Source: Methylococcaceae bacterium (lineage in GTDB: Bacteria > Pseudomonadota > Gammaproteobacteria > Methylococcales > Methylomonadaceae). From it: a stretch of DNA of 42,494 bases. The position numbers were made by a program, and so were the translations under genes. Under the pieces are notes generated by a model. It did not search any database. It was given only the letters and a program-made list of their open reading frames with translations, and was not told the origin of the DNA. Numbering within the stretch: the first letter of the stretch is position 1; every line of letters begins with the position of its first letter. Shown one piece after another: positions 39,141-42,494 of the stretch. Location of the stretch: assembly GCA_014191975.1 (NCBI GenBank), contig BJHG01000011.1:1-42494 (forward strand). The letters run 5' to 3'.

Positions 39141-39225
39141 TGGTGCGAATGGAGAGACTCGAACTCTCACGGGGTGACCCACAGGAACCTAAATCCAGCG
39201 CGTATACCAATTTCGCCACATTCGC
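39141..39225 (-). tRNA. tRNA-Leu (anticodon TAG)
   Basis: An 85-base class II tRNA with encoded CCA and a long variable arm. The acceptor stem GCGAATG pairs with CATTCGC. The D-arm holds TGGCGAAATTGGTATACGC, and the anticodon loop TTTAGGT gives TAG, as in E. coli leuW. The anticodon stem CTGGA/TCCTG has a T-T mismatch at its second pair. A promoter is visible just upstream and tig follows 102 bases on, so the two may share a transcript. Confidence 0.93.
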
Positions 39226-39242
39226 ACGTTAATGAACTTACG

Positions 39243-39272
39243 ATTATAGCCGCAATCATGTTTAGGCAACAA
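39243..39272 (-). promoter_or_regulatory. Sigma-70 promoter for tRNA-Leu (and perhaps tig)
   Basis: On the minus strand TTGTTG (39272-39267) is followed 18 bases later by a perfect TATAAT (39248-39243), about ten bases ahead of the expected start and shortly before the tRNA 5' end at 39225. Confidence 0.65.
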
Positions 39273-39356
39273 GTACTAATTTTCATAAAAACAAATGCTG
39301 ATGTAGATATACTAATCTGAATAAACTTATTTACAACCTATTAACAAAAATCAAGC

Positions 39357-40250
39357 ATGAAAACTTATCCTACTCTTGAAAATTTCGTTGGTAACACGCC
39401 TTTAGTGCTTTTGCAGCGTTTACCTCATCATCCAAGCAACACTGTTTTGCTTAAACTTGAAGGTAATAATCCTGCTGGTTCAGTGAAAGACAGACCGGCA
39501 TTAAGCATGATTAAACGTGCCGAAGAGCGCGGAGAAATTAAACCTGGCGACCGTTTAATCGAAGCAACCAGCGGCAATACAGGCATTGCATTGGCAATGG
39601 CGGCGGCGATTAAAGGCTATAAAATGACACTGATAATGCCAAACAATATGACGGCTGAACGGATTGCCGCGATGCAGGCTTATGGTGCAGAAATTATTTT
39701 AACGCCAGCGGCTGGAAGCATGGAGACGGCAATTGATTTGGCGCGAGAAATGGAAGCGGCAGGAAAAGGAAGGATTCTTGATCAATTTTCAAATCTCGAT
39801 AATCCACGCGCCCATTATGAAACCACAGGCGTTGAAATTTGGCGTGACACCGAAGGCACTGTGACCCATTTTGTCAGCGCAATGGGTACAACGGGGACAA
39901 TTATGGGAACGTCAAAATATCTCACCGAACAAAATCCCAGTATTCAAATTGTTGGTGTGCAACCCGAAGGCGATTCTAAAATTGCGGGCATTCGTCGTTG
40001 GAAGGCGGAGTATTTACCAAAAATTTACGAATCAACACGAGTAAATCGAATTATCGAAATTGATCAACTTTCAGCAGAAAATATGACTCGCAGACTAGCC
40101 AAAGAAGAAGGCGTTTTTGCGGGTGTTTCATCAGGGGGTGCGGTTTGTGCGGCATTAAAACTAGCAAATGAAGTTGAAAATGCGGTGATTGTGACGATTA
40201 TTTGTGATCGTGGTGATCGCTACTTATCGACAGGATTATTTAATTCGTAG
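39357..40250 (+). CDS. cysM: Cysteine synthase B (CysM)
   Basis: CysM is a PLP enzyme that makes cysteine from O-acetylserine and sulfide (or thiosulfate in some bacteria). The 297-residue protein has the Schiff-base Lys44 in NPAGSVKDRPA and the substrate loop EATSGNTGIALA. GTTGTIMG binds the cofactor phosphate, and SSGGAVCAAL lies near the C-terminus. The length (E. coli CysM 303) and the NPAGSVKDRPA form rather than NPSGSVKDR favour CysM over CysK. It stands alone, divergent from the tRNA-Leu–tig unit. Confidence 0.94.
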   Translation: MKTYPTLENFVGNTPLVLLQRLPHHPSNTVLLKLEGNNPAGSVKDRPALSMIKRAEERGEIKPGDRLIEATSGNTGIALAMAAAIKGYKMTLIMPNNMTAERIAAMQAYGAEIILTPAAGSMETAIDLAREMEAAGKGRILDQFSNLDNPRAHYETTGVEIWRDTEGTVTHFVSAMGTTGTIMGTSKYLTEQNPSIQIVGVQPEGDSKIAGIRRWKAEYLPKIYESTRVNRIIEIDQLSAENMTRRLAKEEGVFAGVSSGGAVCAALKLANEVENAVIVTIICDRGDRYLSTGLFNS

Positions 40251-40432
40251 TTACAAAAAAATGCAGCATCTAAAAAATTGATACTGCATTACACAGAGAA
40301 GGATATAAACTCGCTACGCTTAGAGGAACTTTAAATAGTGAGCATATTTTAGCGTTAAATTTCAAACTCGAAAATGTGACAAATTGTCGCGCTATTTAAG
40401 CTTTATTAACTTTATTATTACTCAAAAATTCA

Positions 40433-41434
40433 ATGTATATTTTAGGTATCGAAACATCGTGTGACGAAACGGGCGTTGCTATTTACCATTCGCAGCGCGG
40501 CTTAGTTCACCATTTACTTTACAGTCAAATTGAAATGCACAGCGAATACGGGGGTGTTGTACCAGAACTCGCTTCGCGTGACCACATTCGTAAATTGATT
40601 CCACTCATTAAACAATTGCTACATGAAAGTAAATTAACCAAAATCGACATCACTGTAATTGCTTACACGGCAGGCCCTGGTTTGATGGGCGCGTTATTGG
40701 TTGGTGCGGCGACAGCGCAAAGTTTGGCATTTGCGTGGCAAATTCCCGCTGTTGCAGTGCATCACATGGAAGGGCATTTGCTCGCACCCATGTTAGAAGA
40801 AAATCCACCCGAATTTCCGTTTGTAGCATTACTGATTTCAGGCGGCCACACGTTATTAGTCAAAGTTGAAAGCATTGGAAATTATGAGTTATTGGGCGAA
40901 TCATTAGACGATGCAGCAGGCGAAGCGTTTGATAAAACGGCAAAATTACTTGGTTTAAATTACCCAGGTGGCGTGAAATTATCAGAATTAGCCAAATCAG
41001 GACAAGTCCGTTTTCGTTTTCCGCGACCTATGACAGACAGACCTGGGTTGGATTTTAGTTTTAGTGGTTTGAAAACGTTTGCACTGAATACCTTTCAAAA
41101 ATGCGAGAAAACAGATCAAGATAAAGCCGATATTGCATTAGCATTTCAAAATGCAGTTGCCGAAACATTAGCCATTAAATGTCGTCGCGCTTTACAACAA
41201 ACCGATTTAAAAACATTAGTGGTCGCAGGCGGCGTAAGTGCTAATACACAAATTCGCACGACACTAATGGCAATGATCGAAAAGGAAAACGGACAAATTT
41301 TCTTCCCACGTCCCGAATTTTGCACTGATAATGGGGCGATGATTGCCTATGCGGGTTATCAGCGTTTTTTAATGGGTGAAACACAACGTTTAGAGATTTT
41401 TGCAAGACCACGCTGGGCAATGAGCGAGCTATAA
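40433..41434 (+). CDS. tsaD: tRNA N6-adenosine threonylcarbamoyltransferase TsaD
   Basis: TsaD transfers the threonylcarbamoyl group to A37 of ANN-decoding tRNAs, with TsaB and TsaE. The 333-residue protein of the ASKHA fold begins [14 protein letters not shown]. The metal-binding histidines His111 and His115 are in the motif HHMEGH, followed by LISGGHT and the [10 protein letters not shown] segment. The 3' end shows [19 protein letters not shown], also typical. The usual neighbours rpsU and dnaG are not seen. pqqC follows after 30 bases. Confidence 0.97.
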   Translation: MYILGIETSCDETGVAIYHSQRGLVHHLLYSQIEMHSEYGGVVPELASRDHIRKLIPLIKQLLHESKLTKIDITVIAYTAGPGLMGALLVGAATAQSLAFAWQIPAVAVHHMEGHLLAPMLEENPPEFPFVALLISGGHTLLVKVESIGNYELLGESLDDAAGEAFDKTAKLLGLNYPGGVKLSELAKSGQVRFRFPRPMTDRPGLDFSFSGLKTFALNTFQKCEKTDQDKADIALAFQNAVAETLAIKCRRALQQTDLKTLVVAGGVSANTQIRTTLMAMIEKENGQIFFPRPEFCTDNGAMIAYAGYQRFLMGETQRLEIFARPRWAMSEL

Positions 41435-41464
41435 AACATTTAATTTTTAAAAGAGAGGAAAGGC

Positions 41465-42199
41465 ATGACGGCAGAAAATACACCTTGGACACCTGAAGAA
41501 TTTGAAGCGCAATTACGCGGAATGGAAAATCTTTATCACATTCACCATCCTTATCATACGTTGATGAATGAAGGGAAACTGACGAAAGCACAATTGCAAG
41601 GTTGGGTGGTGAATCGGTTTTATTATCAAGTTTGTATTCCCATTAAAGATGCGAATATTTTGGCAAACTGCCCCGACCGTGAAACACGCACAAAATGGAC
41701 GCAACGCATTTTGGATCATGATGGACATCCTGGTGATGCGGGTGGAATTGAAGCCTGGATTCAATTAGGTATTGCGGTTGGCTTAACACGTGAAGATATC
41801 ACCTCGTTAAAACATGTTTTACCCGGAGTGCGTTTTGCCGTTGATGCTTATGTTAATTTTGCGCGACGCGCCGAATGGCATGAAGCGGCAAGTTCATCTT
41901 TAACTGAATTATTTGCGCCGAAAATTCATCAGCAACGCTTAGACAATTGGCCCACACATTATCCATGGGTTGAACCTGAAGGGTATGCGTATTTCCGCAA
42001 ACGTTTAACAGAAGCAAGGCGTGATGTAGAACACGGTTTAACAATTACACTGGATTGGTATAAAACCCGTGAACAACAAAATCGCATGGTCAATATTTTG
42101 AAATTCAAACTCGATGTTTTATGGTCAATGGCAGATGCGATGCATCTCGCGTATATTTATGAAATGCCGCCGTATTTTAACGTTAACAAAAACGTTTAG
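41465..42199 (+). CDS. pqqC: Pyrroloquinoline-quinone synthase PqqC
   Basis: PqqC is a cofactor-free oxidase that performs the last ring closure and oxidation giving PQQ, the prosthetic group of methanol and glucose dehydrogenases. The 244-residue protein has the family signatures [16 protein letters not shown] (about 22-37), [44 protein letters not shown], and [11 protein letters not shown] with conserved active-site His, Arg and Tyr residues. GAGAGGAAAGG is a strong ribosome-binding site. In most bacteria pqqC lies within pqqABCDE; here tsaD precedes it and non-coding, IS-like sequence follows, so it is either an orphan copy or cut off from pqqDE by an insertion. Confidence 0.95.
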   Translation: MTAENTPWTPEEFEAQLRGMENLYHIHHPYHTLMNEGKLTKAQLQGWVVNRFYYQVCIPIKDANILANCPDRETRTKWTQRILDHDGHPGDAGGIEAWIQLGIAVGLTREDITSLKHVLPGVRFAVDAYVNFARRAEWHEAASSSLTELFAPKIHQQRLDNWPTHYPWVEPEGYAYFRKRLTEARRDVEHGLTITLDWYKTREQQNRMVNILKFKLDVLWSMADAMHLAYIYEMPPYFNVNKNV

Positions 42200-42230
42200 T
42201 ATTAGAGAAAAACTACATCTCTTTAATACT
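42198..42230 (+). terminator. Imperfect hairpin at the end of pqqC
   Basis: AGTATTA-GAGA (42198-42208) pairs with TCTC-TAATACT (ending 42230), with a two-base bulge. It overlaps the pqqC stop codon, and no T-tract follows, so termination here is only possible. Confidence 0.3.
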
Positions 42231-42248
42231 CGAGAAACTGCCTGAAAT

Positions 42249-42370
42249 TTTACAAGATAAACCGTGTCCAGTCTAAAAACCAGTATTGTCTGCCTAGATA
42301 TTCTCTAGGGGAAATTACAATGATGACTGAAAAGTACAAGTTAACCGAAATTGAACAAATGGACACATAA
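42249..42370 (+). pseudogene. Possible start of an interrupted gene (promoter, RBS, 16 codons)
   Basis: TTTACA (42249-42254) and TCTAAA (42272-42277), 17 bases apart, could be a promoter. AGGGGAA then precedes an ATG at 42320 at good spacing. The frame gives only MMTEKYKLTEIEQMDT before a stop at 42370, two bases before an IS3-type end. This looks like the first codons of a gene interrupted by an insertion, but a random short frame cannot be excluded. The product is not recognised. Confidence 0.25.
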
Positions 42371-42372
42371 AG

Positions 42373-42392
42373 TGGACCCCATTGTCCAGACA
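42373..42392 (+). mobile_element. Possible IS3-family terminal repeat at right border
   Basis: TGGACCCC...CCAGACA has the layout of an IS3-family end, and 14 of its 20 positions match the reverse complement of the similar end at 376-395. The element would extend rightwards out of the window; the remaining 102 bases contain no recognisable transposase start. Confidence 0.35.
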
Positions 42393-42494
42393 AATAATGT
42401 CTTAATTTAAGATAGAGTCTGTTTACACTCCAGCTGAATGGCGCTGTCCCATTTTTTTAAACCAGAACTGATGTTTCTGTTGTTGCGTATTTAT

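Noticed and set aside
40256-40292. Hairpin after cysM with AATGCAG/CTGCATT arms
   Set aside because: The loop is long and no T-tract follows, so I did not call it a terminator.
40378-40388. Short inverted repeat GACAA-A-TTGTC before tsaD
   Set aside because: Arms of five bases in A+T-rich DNA are expected by chance, and tsaD is usually not under a dedicated repressor.

Overview
This is an A+T-rich chromosomal segment from a gammaproteobacterium, most likely a methylotroph or methanotroph of the Methylococcales type. That placement is inferred from two kinds of evidence. One is gammaproteobacterial gene order: tRNA-Leu–tig–clpP–clpX–lon–hupB–tRNA-Val–tRNA-Asp–ppiD, surE–pcm–yqaA, rplU–rpmA–obg, and cmoA–cmoB. 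The other is a pair of methylotrophy-linked genes: a serine-glyoxylate aminotransferase (serine cycle) and PqqC (the cofactor PQQ of methanol dehydrogenases). No rRNA, CRISPR array, prophage or plasmid gene was seen. Nearly all of the window is housekeeping.

Layout. 1-1792 is an accessory patch: a transposase start cut by the window edge (ISAzo13-like), a gene-poor stretch with an IS3-type end and a perfect hairpin, an SDR oxidoreductase, and an IS630 transposase relic. 1794-6276 (minus) is acs-modABC, with acetyl-CoA synthetase overlapping a complete molybdate ABC transporter. 6471-10258 holds sgaA, then pepP and ychF on the opposite strand. 10421-14404 (plus) is a tightly packed run: surE, pcm, yqaA, hisC, tyrA. 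A cold-shock gene follows on the minus strand. 14981-19759 (plus) runs rplU, rpmA, a terminator, obg, proB, an alpha/beta hydrolase and an LplT-like MFS protein. 19739-22131 (minus) is cmoB, cmoA and an MlaC-family gene, with hemB divergent from the last. 23193-30430 (minus) holds pepN, a BaeSR-like two-component pair, an IS982 relic and a lone peptide-binding lipoprotein. 30662-39225 (minus) is the protein quality-control block with three tRNAs. 39357-42199 (plus) is cysM, tsaD and pqqC, and the window ends in another IS3-type end.

How the genes relate. The tig-clpPX-lon-hupB-ppiD block covers nascent-chain folding, ATP-dependent proteolysis, nucleoid packing and periplasmic folding. A sigma-32-like promoter is visible before lon and good sigma-70 promoters before hupB, tRNA-Leu and rplU. 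HisC and TyrA overlap, which suggests the aminotransferase also serves aromatic amino-acid synthesis. CmoA makes the carboxy-SAM used by CmoB for wobble-uridine modification.

I did not find a clear new biological system. The points most worth a second look are the acs-modABC coupling, the orphan pqqC beside a broken-looking reading frame and IS end, the IS982 relic touching the stop codon of the binding-protein gene, and the IS ends at both borders that face outward, which suggest an assembly broken at repeats. All family assignments come from reading motifs by eye; no database search was run.
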